8,967 bases of DNA from an uncultured Porphyromonadaceae bacterium (GCA_900551515.1 URWH01000071.1:1-8967); one strand, 5' to 3'; positions 1 through 7,014 are shown, counted from the first letter of the stretch. The notes: generated by a model from the letters alone, not told the origin. Program-made: numbers and translations.

Positions 1-341
1 GCATCGACACCGTTGAAAAACTTCTCGAGATGTGCGCCTCGGCCAAAGGGCGTAAAAAAGTGGCCGAACAGACCGGGATTCCCGAAAAACTGATCCTGCG
101 CTGGACAAATCATGCCGACCTTTTCCGCATCAAGGGAATAGGCCCGCAATTCGCCGAATTGCTTGAAGCCGCCGGCGTCGACACGGTGAAAGAACTTCGC
201 CATCGCTCGGCCGACAATCTCGAAGCAAAGCTCATCGAAGTCAACAACGACCGCAACCTCACAGGCCGCGTCCCTTCATCAAAAGAACTGCAGGCCATGA
301 TCGATGAAGCCATTGTCATCGAACCGGTCATAACGTATTGA
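1..341 (+). CDS. DUF4332 helix-hairpin-helix protein, C-terminal part (5' end outside window)
   Basis: The frame is open from the left edge (first full codon at position 3) to the TGA at 339-341, giving 112 visible residues. The ATG at 30 is probably internal, because family members are about 130-140 residues and begin with another helix-hairpin-helix (HhH) unit. What is seen: a basic KGRKKVAEQTGI stretch (visible residues 15-26), the W34-x2-HADL segment, then a clear HhH signature, RIKGIGPQFAELLEAAGVD (42-60), and a helical tail. HhH units of this kind bind DNA backbone in other proteins, but DUF4332 itself has no established function that I know of. The product has no signal peptide in the visible part, so cytoplasmic location is likely. 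It stands apart from the next gene, with a hairpin following its stop. Family assignment comes from recalled sequence similarity and is fairly secure; the function is unknown. Confidence 0.8.
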   Translation, partial: IDTVEKLLEMCASAKGRKKVAEQTGIPEKLILRWTNHADLFRIKGIGPQFAELLEAAGVDTVKELRHRSADNLEAKLIEVNNDRNLTGRVPSSKELQAMIDEAIVIEPVITY

Positions 342-363
342 CATTTTACGATTTCTGATTTAA

Positions 364-398
364 CGGAGCCTGCGAATCGAACTAATTCGCAGGCTCCG
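364..398 (+). terminator. Perfect 14-bp stem-loop downstream of the DUF4332 gene
   Basis: The left arm CGGAGCCTGCGAAT (364-377) is exactly complementary to ATTCGCAGGCTCCG (385-398) across a 7-base loop. A further TAAC (361-364) / GTTA (401-404) pairing can compete at the base. It lies 22 bases after the DUF4332 stop and 40 bases before the next start, the right place for a terminator. No T-run follows on either strand, so it is not a textbook intrinsic terminator. It could also act as an mRNA-stabilising 3' end or a bidirectional barrier. Confidence 0.6.
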
Positions 399-438
399 GC
401 GTTATGCTTGCAAACTAACCAATAAAACGAAACTTATT

Positions 439-960
439 ATGAAACTGCGCAATCTTCTCATGCTCCCTCTCGTTATTGCAGCCTTCACATTTAGTGCCTG
501 CGGCAACGACGATGACGACAAAACCACTATAACCAATGTGCCCTCTACAATTGTCGATGCATTCAAGACACAGTTCCCTGACGTCAACATCAACACTGTG
601 AAATTCGAAAAATCGGGCCAATACTATACCGCCGAATACCACGCCAACAACAATATGATTGAAATTGAAAGCTGGTTCAGCACCGACGGCCAGTGGAAAA
701 TGACCGAGACCGATTATGGCAAAGATCTTTTCCTTATCCCGACCGACATTAACATCGCTTTCAACAAGACCGAATACCGCGACTGGACCATTGACGACAT
801 CTCATTATATGAATATCCCGACGCCACAAAGAATTTCTATATGATTCAGGTAGAAAAGGCCGGTCAGCCCGACACCGCGCTCTATTTCAAGACCGACGGC
901 ACACTGATTAAAACCGCCGCCGACACCGGAGCTGACATAACCCCCGACACCGTAATCTGA
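439..960 (+). CDS. PepSY-like (DUF2874-type) exported lipoprotein
   Basis: This 173-residue protein has a signal peptide with a basic start (MKLR), a hydrophobic core (residues 5-18) and a lipobox ending at C21 (FSAC). The mature protein begins CGNDDDDK. Such acidic runs just after the lipid cysteine are known to direct lipoproteins to the cell surface in Bacteroidota, so surface exposure is a reasonable inference. The rest looks like the small PepSY-like fold often named beta-lactamase-inhibitor-like: a first unit near 33-95 (VPSTIVDAFKTQFPDVNINTV, then YTAEYHANNNMIEIESWF) and a weaker second unit near 100-157 ending YFKTDGTLIK. The name reflects fold similarity only and does not imply beta-lactamase inhibition. 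It appears to be a single-gene unit with its own terminator at 982. The start is preceded by an A-rich leader and no Shine-Dalgarno. Ligand and role are unknown. Confidence 0.82.
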   Translation: MKLRNLLMLPLVIAAFTFSACGNDDDDKTTITNVPSTIVDAFKTQFPDVNINTVKFEKSGQYYTAEYHANNNMIEIESWFSTDGQWKMTETDYGKDLFLIPTDINIAFNKTEYRDWTIDDISLYEYPDATKNFYMIQVEKAGQPDTALYFKTDGTLIKTAADTGADITPDTVI

Positions 961-981
961 AAATCCCATCTATAACCCCAC

Positions 982-1017
982 AAAGAGCCGGAGCATCCGT
1001 TCCGGCTCTTTCTATTT
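982..1017 (+). terminator. Rho-independent terminator of the PepSY-like lipoprotein gene
   Basis: An 11-bp perfect stem, AAAGAGCCGGA (982-992) with TCCGGCTCTTT (1001-1011), encloses an 8-base loop and is followed by CTATTTT. It begins 21 bases after the lipoprotein stop. The A-run before and the T-rich stretch after make it a convincing intrinsic terminator, separating this gene from the parC operon. Confidence 0.85.
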
Positions 1018-1087
1018 TGCCGCAGGACCGCTCCGCTCTTGCTATACAGCGACATTTCAAGCGACATTCACCATAATTCCGACGCAG

Positions 1088-1116
1088 ATTTTTAAGCATA
1101 AAGGCATCATTTTTAA
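1088..1116 (+). repeat. Direct repeat ATTTTTAA, 21-bp spacing, upstream of the parC promoter
   Basis: ATTTTTAA occurs at 1088-1095 and again at 1109-1116, exactly 21 bases apart (two helical turns). The flanking DNA is AT-rich, unlike the coding sequence around it. The copies lie 12-40 bases before the -7 element. They could be an UP-like or bending sequence or an operator, but short AT-rich repeats also arise by chance. Confidence 0.3.
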
Positions 1117-1127
1117 AGAAAAATCCG

Positions 1128-1135
1128 TAAATTTG
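1128..1135 (+). promoter_or_regulatory. Bacteroidota-type promoter (-7 element) for the parC operon
   Basis: TAAATTTG matches the TAnnTTTG -7 consensus of the primary sigma factor of Bacteroidota exactly. It lies 44 bases before the parC ATG, and transcription would start at about 1140, giving a leader of roughly 40 bases. No good -33 TTTG is seen at the expected distance, though the upstream DNA is AT-rich. With the terminator at 982 just upstream, this is the natural start of the five-gene unit. Confidence 0.65.
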
Positions 1136-1179
1136 TGTGTTAAGGCCAAAAACTGTCACAAATCCCTTTTACAGCACAT

Positions 1180-3903
1180 ATGAGCGACGATTTATATAAC
1201 GATGACATCGACGAATCAGCCGAGAATTCCGAAGCAACCGAGGGCGGATTCTCATCAATGCTTGTCGACCTCTCCGACGACGTGGTGCGTCAGCAGCTGC
1301 GCGGCATGTTTCAAAGCTGGTATCTCGACTATGCCTCCTACACCATCCTCGACCGCGCCATCCCGCACATCAACGATGGACTGAAACCTGTTCAGCGCCG
1401 TATCCTTCACTCGATGAAAACACTCGACGACGGCCGATTCAACAAAGTTGCCAATATCGTCGGAAACACGATGCAATATCATCCGCACGGCGATGCCTCG
1501 ATCTATGGCGCTCTCGTGCAGCTCGGACAGAAAGAACTGCTGGTCGAGACGCAAGGCAACTGGGGAAACATACTCACCGGTGCATCGGCGGCCGCAGGAC
1601 GATATATCGAAGCGCGCCTGTCGCAGTTTGCGCTCGATGTGCTCTACAACCCGAAAGTAACGGAATGGACCCTCAGCTACGACGGCCGCAAGAAAGAGCC
1701 CGTGACGCTTCCGGCCAAATACCCGCTCCTGCTTTCGCAAGGCGTTGGAGGCATTGCCGCCGGCCTGTCATCGCTTATCCTCCCCCATAATTTCAACGAG
1801 ATTCTCGATGCCGCCGTAGCCTATCTCAAAGACGAGGAATTCACCCTCTATCCCGACTTCCCCACCGGAGGTTTCATTGATGTAAGCCGATATAACGACG
1901 GCGCCCGCGGAGGCAAAGTGAGAATCCGTGCCAAGATCGAAAAGATCGACAATAAGACGCTCGCCATCACCGAGATACCACACGGCACTACCACTGGATC
2001 GCTCATCGACTCCATTATCAAAGCCTACGAAAAAGGCAAGATAAAGATACGCAAGGTCGACGACAACACCGCTAAGACAGCGATGATCCTCGTCTATCTC
2101 CAGCCGGGCACATCGAGCGACAAAGCCATCGATGCGCTCTATGCTTTCACCGACTGCGAGCTGCCCGTGTCGCCCAACTGCTGTGTGATCCGTGACGACA
2201 AACCGATATTCATCGGCGTGAGCGATGTGCTGCGTCACAGCGTGGACAACACCCGCTCCATCCTTCAGTCGGAACTCCGCATTCAGCTCGACGAAGTGAG
2301 CGAACAGCTTCATTTCGCCTCTCTCGAGCGTATATTCATCGAAGAACGGATCTATAAGGACCGCGAATTTGAGGAAAGCCGCACCAAAGAGGAAGCTATC
2401 GCACACATCGACAAGCGACTGACTCCATGGAAGCCCCAATTAATCCGCGAAGTCACCACCGACGATATCGTCCGCCTGTTTGAAATAAAAATGGGCCGCA
2501 TCCTCAAATTCAACTCCGACCAGGCTGATAAAGCTATCGCGGAATACAAAGACAAGATAGCCCATCTCAAAAACGAACTTGACAATATCACCGACTACAC
2601 CATTCGCTGGTATGAGTCGCTGAAAAAGAAATATGGCTCAGCTTATCCGCGCCGCACCGTAATCCGCAACTTCGACAATATTGAAGCTGCCAACGTGGCC
2701 GAAGCCAACGAAAAGCTCTATATCAACCGCGAAGAAGGCTTTGCCGGCACGGCATTAAAGCAGCTGGGCAATGATCCCGCAAAAATCGAATACATAGCGC
2801 CCTGCTCCGAGCTCGATGACATAATCATCTTCTACAAAGACGGCCGCTACAAGGTGGTGCGCGTGCAGCCCAAGATGTTTGTCGACAAAAATGTGATACA
2901 CATAGCCGTGTTCAAGCGCAATGACATACGCACCATCTACAACGTCATTTATCAGGATGGCAAAGGCGGCACATATTATCAGAAGCGCTTCAATGTGACA
3001 GGCATCACTCGCGACCGCGAATACAACATCACGCAAGGCAAGCCGGGCTCGAAAGTCGTATGGTTCTCCGCCAATCCCAACGGCGAAGCCGAAGTGGTGA
3101 AAGTGACGCTGAAACCCAAAGCACGTCTGAAGAGCCTCTTCATCGATGTCGATTTCAGCCAGCTCGCAATCAAAGGCAAAGGCGCCATGGGCAACATCGT
3201 CACGCGCAACGAGGTGCACCGTTTCTCGCTCAAAGAGAAAGGCCAATCCACACTGGGCGGACGCGACGTGTGGTTCGATCCCGACGTGCTGCGTCTGAAT
3301 TTCGACGGCCACGGACAGTATCTCGGCGAATTCGAACCTAATGATCTTGTGCTTGTGGTGCTTAAAAACGGCGAATATTATACGTCGACATTCGATCCCG
3401 CCAATCACTATGAAGACAACATACTGCGCATCGAGCTTTTCCGTCCCAAACATGTGTGGACAGCAATAGTGCGCGACGCATCGCAGCAAAACTATTATTA
3501 CATCAAGCGCTTTGAATTTGAACCGACGGTCAAACGCCAGAGCTTTATAGGCGACAACCCGAAATCGGAGCTGATCGCACTCACCGACACGACGGGAGCC
3601 CGCTTTGAAGTGACATTCGGAGGCATCGATTCGGTCCGCGGCTCGATGCTTCTCGACGCCGACGATTTTATTGCCGTGAAATCACTGCGTGCAAAAGGCA
3701 AACGCATCACGAACTATGAAGTCGCTTCTATCACAGAGACCGAGCCCAGAATCATGCCTCAGCCCGATGATGAATCCGACGGCCAGACACCGGACGATGA
3801 AGCAACTGCCGATCACGACGACAGCCTGCCTACCGATCCCGACGATGGCAAATCTGAAGATGAAGTGCGTGATGAGATCAACGGACAACAGCGTATCTTC
3901 TAA
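1180..3903 (+). CDS. parC: DNA topoisomerase IV subunit A (ParC)
   Basis: The 907-residue product is the DNA-cleaving subunit of a type IIA topoisomerase. With ParE it would decatenate and relax chromosomes in the cytoplasm. An acidic leader (1-34) precedes the winged-helix 5Y-CAP domain. Landmarks are NDGLKPVQRRIL (65-76), HPHGDASIYG (101-110), the catalytic pair R141-Y142 (GRYIEARLS) and the DNA-intercalating I192 (GIAAGLSS). The tower and coiled-coil region extends to about 480, and a C-terminal beta-propeller-like domain starts near 520. I see no GyrA-box (QRRGGKG), which favours ParC over GyrA. The last 50 or so residues are a low-complexity Asp/Glu-rich tail. In the quinolone-resistance region, A106 and G110 replace the Ser and acidic residue of E. 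coli ParC. The start at 1180 follows the promoter by 44 bases and has no Shine-Dalgarno. parE is not in the window. It is the first gene of a probable five-gene operon. Confidence 0.93.
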   Translation: MSDDLYNDDIDESAENSEATEGGFSSMLVDLSDDVVRQQLRGMFQSWYLDYASYTILDRAIPHINDGLKPVQRRILHSMKTLDDGRFNKVANIVGNTMQYHPHGDASIYGALVQLGQKELLVETQGNWGNILTGASAAAGRYIEARLSQFALDVLYNPKVTEWTLSYDGRKKEPVTLPAKYPLLLSQGVGGIAAGLSSLILPHNFNEILDAAVAYLKDEEFTLYPDFPTGGFIDVSRYNDGARGGKVRIRAKIEKIDNKTLAITEIPHGTTTGSLIDSIIKAYEKGKIKIRKVDDNTAKTAMILVYLQPGTSSDKAIDALYAFTDCELPVSPNCCVIRDDKPIFIGVSDVLRHSVDNTRSILQSELRIQLDEVSEQLHFASLERIFIEERIYKDREFEESRTKEEAIAHIDKRLTPWKPQLIREVTTDDIVRLFEIKMGRILKFNSDQADKAIAEYKDKIAHLKNELDNITDYTIRWYESLKKKYGSAYPRRTVIRNFDNIEAANVAEANEKLYINREEGFAGTALKQLGNDPAKIEYIAPCSELDDIIIFYKDGRYKVVRVQPKMFVDKNVIHIAVFKRNDIRTIYNVIYQDGKGGTYYQKRFNVTGITRDREYNITQGKPGSKVVWFSANPNGEAEVVKVTLKPKARLKSLFIDVDFSQLAIKGKGAMGNIVTRNEVHRFSLKEKGQSTLGGRDVWFDPDVLRLNFDGHGQYLGEFEPNDLVLVVLKNGEYYTSTFDPANHYEDNILRIELFRPKHVWTAIVRDASQQNYYYIKRFEFEPTVKRQSFIGDNPKSELIALTDTTGARFEVTFGGIDSVRGSMLLDADDFIAVKSLRAKGKRITNYEVASITETEPRIMPQPDDESDGQTPDDEATADHDDSLPTDPDDGKSEDEVRDEINGQQRIF

Positions 3904-3916
3904 CCCTCATCCGTCC

Positions 3917-4819
3917 ATGCAAAACGACAACACAACCACAGGCAAGGGCATTAGCCGATTTGCCGCAATAGCGCTTATCATCGTACTGATCAGCCTTTTC
4001 CGGGCGGAGGCATCGGCGCAGACCGATTCGGTACCTGATGCCGGAACTATCCGTCCGGTATATGCCACCTATGCTCTGAAGGCCGGAAGCGCTCACCGTG
4101 CCGACACCTATCTCTCTCCGATCAAATATTCGGGCTGGCGTGTAGGCTTCAGCTATCAGCGCCTTCAGGCCATGAAATTCAACCCCGAAAACTGGCTAAT
4201 GCAGCTCCAGCTTGATATCGACGTCGACGGTACGAAAAACATCGTGGGCAACGCCACCATGTGGTATGCCGGACTCGACGTTTCGTGGGGAATGCTTCGC
4301 CGCTGGCGCCTGCCGGAGGGATTCTCCGTAGGCGTCGGTCCCGCACTCGCCGTCAACCTCGGGTGCCTCTACCTCGACCGCAACGGCAACAACCCGGCAT
4401 CGGCAAAGGCAGCCGTCACGGCTAACGCCTCAGCCTACTGCGCCTGGAACGGGAAGATACTCGGGTTCCCTGTCACCCTGCGCTACCAGGCGTCCGCCCC
4501 AGTCATCGGAGCATTTTTCTCACCCGACTACGGCGAGCTTTATTATGAAATCTATCTTGGTAACCACTCCGGCCTCGCACATCCGGCCTGGTGGGGAAAC
4601 TATTTCCGCTACGACCATCAGCTGTCGGCCGATTTACGGTTCGGATCGACATGGCTCCGCTTAGGTTACCGCGGCAATATTTTCTCCTCTAAGATTAACC
4701 ATATCGTCACACGCGATTTCACGCACTGCGCCATCGTAGGCATCTCAGGTGAATGGATAAGCATCGATCCGCGAAAAAAGCTTTCTTCCGAAGCCAGAAT
4801 GATCACAGCCACATATTGA
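3917..4819 (+). CDS. DUF3316 exported protein, probably outer-membrane associated
   Basis: The frame is open from 3689, but I start at the ATG at 3917. It lies 13 bases after the parC stop and gives a 300-residue protein with a proper signal peptide: a polar N-region with K10 and R14, a hydrophobic core (15-28) and a likely cleavage after ASA (A34/Q35). An earlier start would lie inside parC and bury the signal. The mature part matches my recollection of DUF3316, a Bacteroidota family of unknown function: HRADTYLSPIKYSGW, MWYAGLDVSWGMLRRW, LYLDRNGNNPASAKAA, FFSPDYGELYYEIYLGNHSG and the closing NHIVTRDFTH-GISGEW segment. Alternating aromatic/polar strands and frequent Tyr and Trp fit a beta-barrel-like protein of the outer membrane, which is inference. 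Its close spacing after parC and before the S41 lipoprotein gene suggests co-transcription. Confidence 0.82.
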   Translation: MQNDNTTTGKGISRFAAIALIIVLISLFRAEASAQTDSVPDAGTIRPVYATYALKAGSAHRADTYLSPIKYSGWRVGFSYQRLQAMKFNPENWLMQLQLDIDVDGTKNIVGNATMWYAGLDVSWGMLRRWRLPEGFSVGVGPALAVNLGCLYLDRNGNNPASAKAAVTANASAYCAWNGKILGFPVTLRYQASAPVIGAFFSPDYGELYYEIYLGNHSGLAHPAWWGNYFRYDHQLSADLRFGSTWLRLGYRGNIFSSKINHIVTRDFTHCAIVGISGEWISIDPRKKLSSEARMITATY

Positions 4820-4844
4820 CTTCCAACGCCAATCTTTCCGACAA

Positions 4845-5861
4845 ATGAAACACATCATAGTCACACTATTTCTGATATTTACGCTATCATCCTGTCACGA
4901 TATCGATGATTTCGAAAATGATCCGCGGGGCAATTTCGAGGCACTCTGGAGCGAGATCGACCGCCACTATTGTTTCTTCAGTGAGAAAGATATCGACTGG
5001 GACGAGGTGCATGCCCGCTATTCAGCGCGAGTCAGTGACCGCATGACCCGCGAAGAGCTTTTCAATCTGTGCAGCGAAATGATCAACGAGCTGCGCGACG
5101 GCCATACCAATCTCTCAACTCCCTTTGCCACATCCTATTATCGCAAATGGTGGAGCGACTATCCCCAGAACTACGACAGCCGCGTCATCGAACAGTATTA
5201 TCTTAATTTCAACTACCGCTCGATCGGCGCCGTGACCTACGCCCTGCTTCCCGAGAACATCGGCTACATGCACTATTCATCATTTTCATCATCGTTGGGC
5301 GACGGGAATGTCGACTATATCCTCTCCTATTTCAAAGCAGCACAGGGCATTATCATCGACGTCCGCGATAACGGAGGCGGCGAGCTGAGCAACGTTGAGC
5401 CGCTTGTCAACCACTTCATCCTGCAACGCACACTCGCCGGTTACATCATACACAAAACCGGGCCGGGCCACAACGATTTCGACGACCCGTTTGCTTACTA
5501 CATCAACCCCGCATCGCCAGGCCACATCTCATGGTCGAAACCGATCGTCGTGCTCACCAACCGTAGCACCTTCAGCGCCGCCAACAATTTTGTGTCCATC
5601 ATGAAACTGCTGCCCGGAGTAACCGTCATCGGAAGCACTACAGGCGGCGGCAGCGGCATGCCCTACTCATCGGAACTGCCTAACGGCTGGGGCATACGCT
5701 TTTCGGCCTGCTCGATACTTGATGCCGAGGGAAAGACCACGGAATTCGGCGTTGAGCCCACGGAAGGATTCAGTGTCGACATCACGGCGGAAGATATTGC
5801 CGCCGGACGCGACCCCATACTCGACCGAGCCATAGCCCACATTCAGTCACTCGCAGAATAA
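4845..5861 (+). CDS. S41-family (tail-specific protease-like) lipoprotein peptidase
   Basis: This 338-residue protein has a short signal peptide with lipobox LSSC (C17), so it is probably anchored to an envelope membrane. An N-terminal helical region (25-90) contains the ELRDGHTNL motif with H87. The S41 core follows: ENIGYMHYSSF (137-147), IIIDVRDNGGGE (169-180), PIVVLTNRSTFSAANNF (233-249) with probable nucleophile S244, VIGSTTGGGSG (261-271) and FGVEPTE (301-307). The CtpA-type catalytic Lys, expected about 25 residues after the Ser, is Gly269 here. H87 together with S244 instead resembles the tricorn-like S41 subgroup, which uses Ser and His. No PDZ domain is evident between H87 and the core. 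The gene sits 25 bases after the DUF3316 gene and 2 bases before the EEP gene. Substrate is unknown; the family call is strong and the catalytic assignment tentative. Confidence 0.88.
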   Translation: MKHIIVTLFLIFTLSSCHDIDDFENDPRGNFEALWSEIDRHYCFFSEKDIDWDEVHARYSARVSDRMTREELFNLCSEMINELRDGHTNLSTPFATSYYRKWWSDYPQNYDSRVIEQYYLNFNYRSIGAVTYALLPENIGYMHYSSFSSSLGDGNVDYILSYFKAAQGIIIDVRDNGGGELSNVEPLVNHFILQRTLAGYIIHKTGPGHNDFDDPFAYYINPASPGHISWSKPIVVLTNRSTFSAANNFVSIMKLLPGVTVIGSTTGGGSGMPYSSELPNGWGIRFSACSILDAEGKTTEFGVEPTEGFSVDITAEDIAAGRDPILDRAIAHIQSLAE

Positions 5862-5863
5862 CC

Positions 5864-6637
5864 ATGAAAGTTTCAAACGGAAAGAATGCCATAATCGCGC
5901 TACTCTTTATCATTTGCGCATGCGGCATCGGCGCAACCGCCCAAACGCTGTGCGTAATGACCTACAACATCCGCAACGGCATTGGCATGGATGAAAAAGC
6001 CGACATCATGCGCACCGCCGAGGTGATCCGCCGTCACGGCGCCGACATCGTAGCCATGCAGGAAGTTGACAGCTGCACCAACCGCAGCGACTGCACCGAC
6101 ATAGCAAAACAGCTGGCCGAAGCCACCGGAATGCATGCCACGTTTGTGCCGGCCATCGACTACGACGGCGGACGTTACGGCGTAGCTCTTCTCTCGCGCA
6201 CTCAGCCCGTCAGCATCCGTCGCATTCCGCTGCCCGGACGCGAAGAGCGTCGCACCGCCGTGATTGCCGAATTTCCCGAATATGCAGTGTGCTGCACCCA
6301 CCTGAGCCTCACACCCGACGATCAGATAGCATCCGTCGGCATTCTCACCGACACACTACCGGCCATAGTCCCCGGCAAACCGATCATACTTATGGGCGAC
6401 TTAAACGCCGAACCCGGAAGCGCCACGATAGAGGCCCTGCGGCAATCGTTCTCACTGTTATCCGATCCGGAAGTCCACACATGGCCTGCCGACAGTCCGT
6501 CGCAGACGCTCGACTATATTTTCACATCCGATCCCGCTTCCGTGACCGCTCTCTCAGCGCCCGTTGTCCCATCGGAAGCCGTTACTTCGGATCACCGCCC
6601 GATATTCATTGACCTAAAAATAACTCAACAGCCATGA
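5864..6637 (+). CDS. Exported endonuclease/exonuclease/phosphatase (EEP) family protein
   Basis: At 257 residues, this is a compact EEP-fold enzyme with the metal and catalytic residues in order: N35 (TYNIRNG), E67 (MQEVD), H146 (CTHLSL), D179 and N181 (MGDLNAEP), D217 (TLDYIF), and D243-H244 (SDHRPI). All expected motifs are present, so an Mg-dependent phosphodiesterase or phosphatase is likely. The N-terminus is a signal peptide (hydrophobic 9-23) with either signal peptidase I cleavage after ATA (A26/Q27) or a marginal lipobox ending at C20. Either way the product acts outside the cytoplasm. Related folds act on DNA, sugar phosphates, inositol phosphates or sphingomyelin; the sequence alone does not choose between them. 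The start follows the S41 stop by 2 bases and the end overlaps the next gene by 4 (ATGA), so translation is probably coupled. Confidence 0.87.
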   Translation: MKVSNGKNAIIALLFIICACGIGATAQTLCVMTYNIRNGIGMDEKADIMRTAEVIRRHGADIVAMQEVDSCTNRSDCTDIAKQLAEATGMHATFVPAIDYDGGRYGVALLSRTQPVSIRRIPLPGREERRTAVIAEFPEYAVCCTHLSLTPDDQIASVGILTDTLPAIVPGKPIILMGDLNAEPGSATIEALRQSFSLLSDPEVHTWPADSPSQTLDYIFTSDPASVTALSAPVVPSEAVTSDHRPIFIDLKITQQP

Positions 6638-7014
6638 CAGAAGGTTACGAAAAAGCCTATCATTACGACGGCCCCACAAAACGCTATTGCCAGACCCTTG
6701 ATCTGCGCGACAATCCCGAGCTGATAGCCGAATATCGCCGCCGTCACAGCAAAGAAAACATCTGGCCCGAGATCCTCGATGGCATCCGCAAGGTCGGAAT
6801 CCTTGAGATGGAGATTTACATTCTGGGCACCCGTCTGTTTATGATCGTGGAAACGCCGCTGGACTTCAACTGGGACGAAGCCATGGCCCGCATGGCCACT
6901 CTCCCGCGTCAGGCCGAATGGGAAGACTACATGTCGGTATTCCAGCTGGCCAAACCCGGTGCCTCCTCAGCCGAAAAATGGCAGATGATGGAGCGCATGT
7001 TCCATCTTTATTGA
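6634..7014 (+). CDS. L-rhamnose mutarotase family protein (RhaM/DUF718; possibly L-fucose-type)
   Basis: The 126-residue cytoplasmic protein has no signal peptide. The family interconverts the alpha and beta anomers of L-rhamnose or related deoxysugars. Visible hallmarks are KRYCQTLDL (16-24), EYRRRHSKENIWPEI (33-47) with Y34, H38 and W44 matching the substrate-binding Tyr and His of E. coli RhaM, EMEIYILGTRLFMIVE (58-73), W96-x2-YM, and the family ending EKWQMMERMFHLY. By my alignment the second active-site Tyr of E. coli RhaM (Tyr41) is Met59 here, so the preferred sugar may differ; hence no gene symbol is given. It is about 20 residues longer than E. coli RhaM. It is last in the operon, overlaps the EEP gene by 4 bases, and has no sugar-catabolic gene beside it in the window. 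Confidence 0.85.
   Translation: MTEGYEKAYHYDGPTKRYCQTLDLRDNPELIAEYRRRHSKENIWPEILDGIRKVGILEMEIYILGTRLFMIVETPLDFNWDEAMARMATLPRQAEWEDYMSVFQLAKPGASSAEKWQMMERMFHLY

Noticed and set aside
403..410. TATGCTTG as a -7 promoter element for the PepSY-like lipoprotein gene
   Set aside because: One mismatch to TAnnTTTG, no -33 element, and it abuts the hairpin. Possible but too weak to list.
908..1159. Minus-strand frames across the lipoprotein end and parC upstream region
   Set aside because: They run antisense through a convincing terminator and promoter and resemble no family; composition suggests chance.
1480..1512. Calling the topoisomerase subunit GyrA rather than ParC
   Set aside because: No GyrA-box was seen, and the GDASI-type motif with the TQGNWGNILTG context matches Bacteroidota ParC as I recall it.
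1255..1740. Long minus-strand frames inside parC (also 1768-2439 and 2755-3489)
   Set aside because: These are antisense shadows of the strongly coding parC gene, caused by its codon bias.
3689..3916. Upstream extension of the DUF3316 reading frame into parC
   Set aside because: It overlaps the end of parC by over 200 bases in another frame and would hide the signal peptide. The ATG at 3917 gives a normal exported protein.
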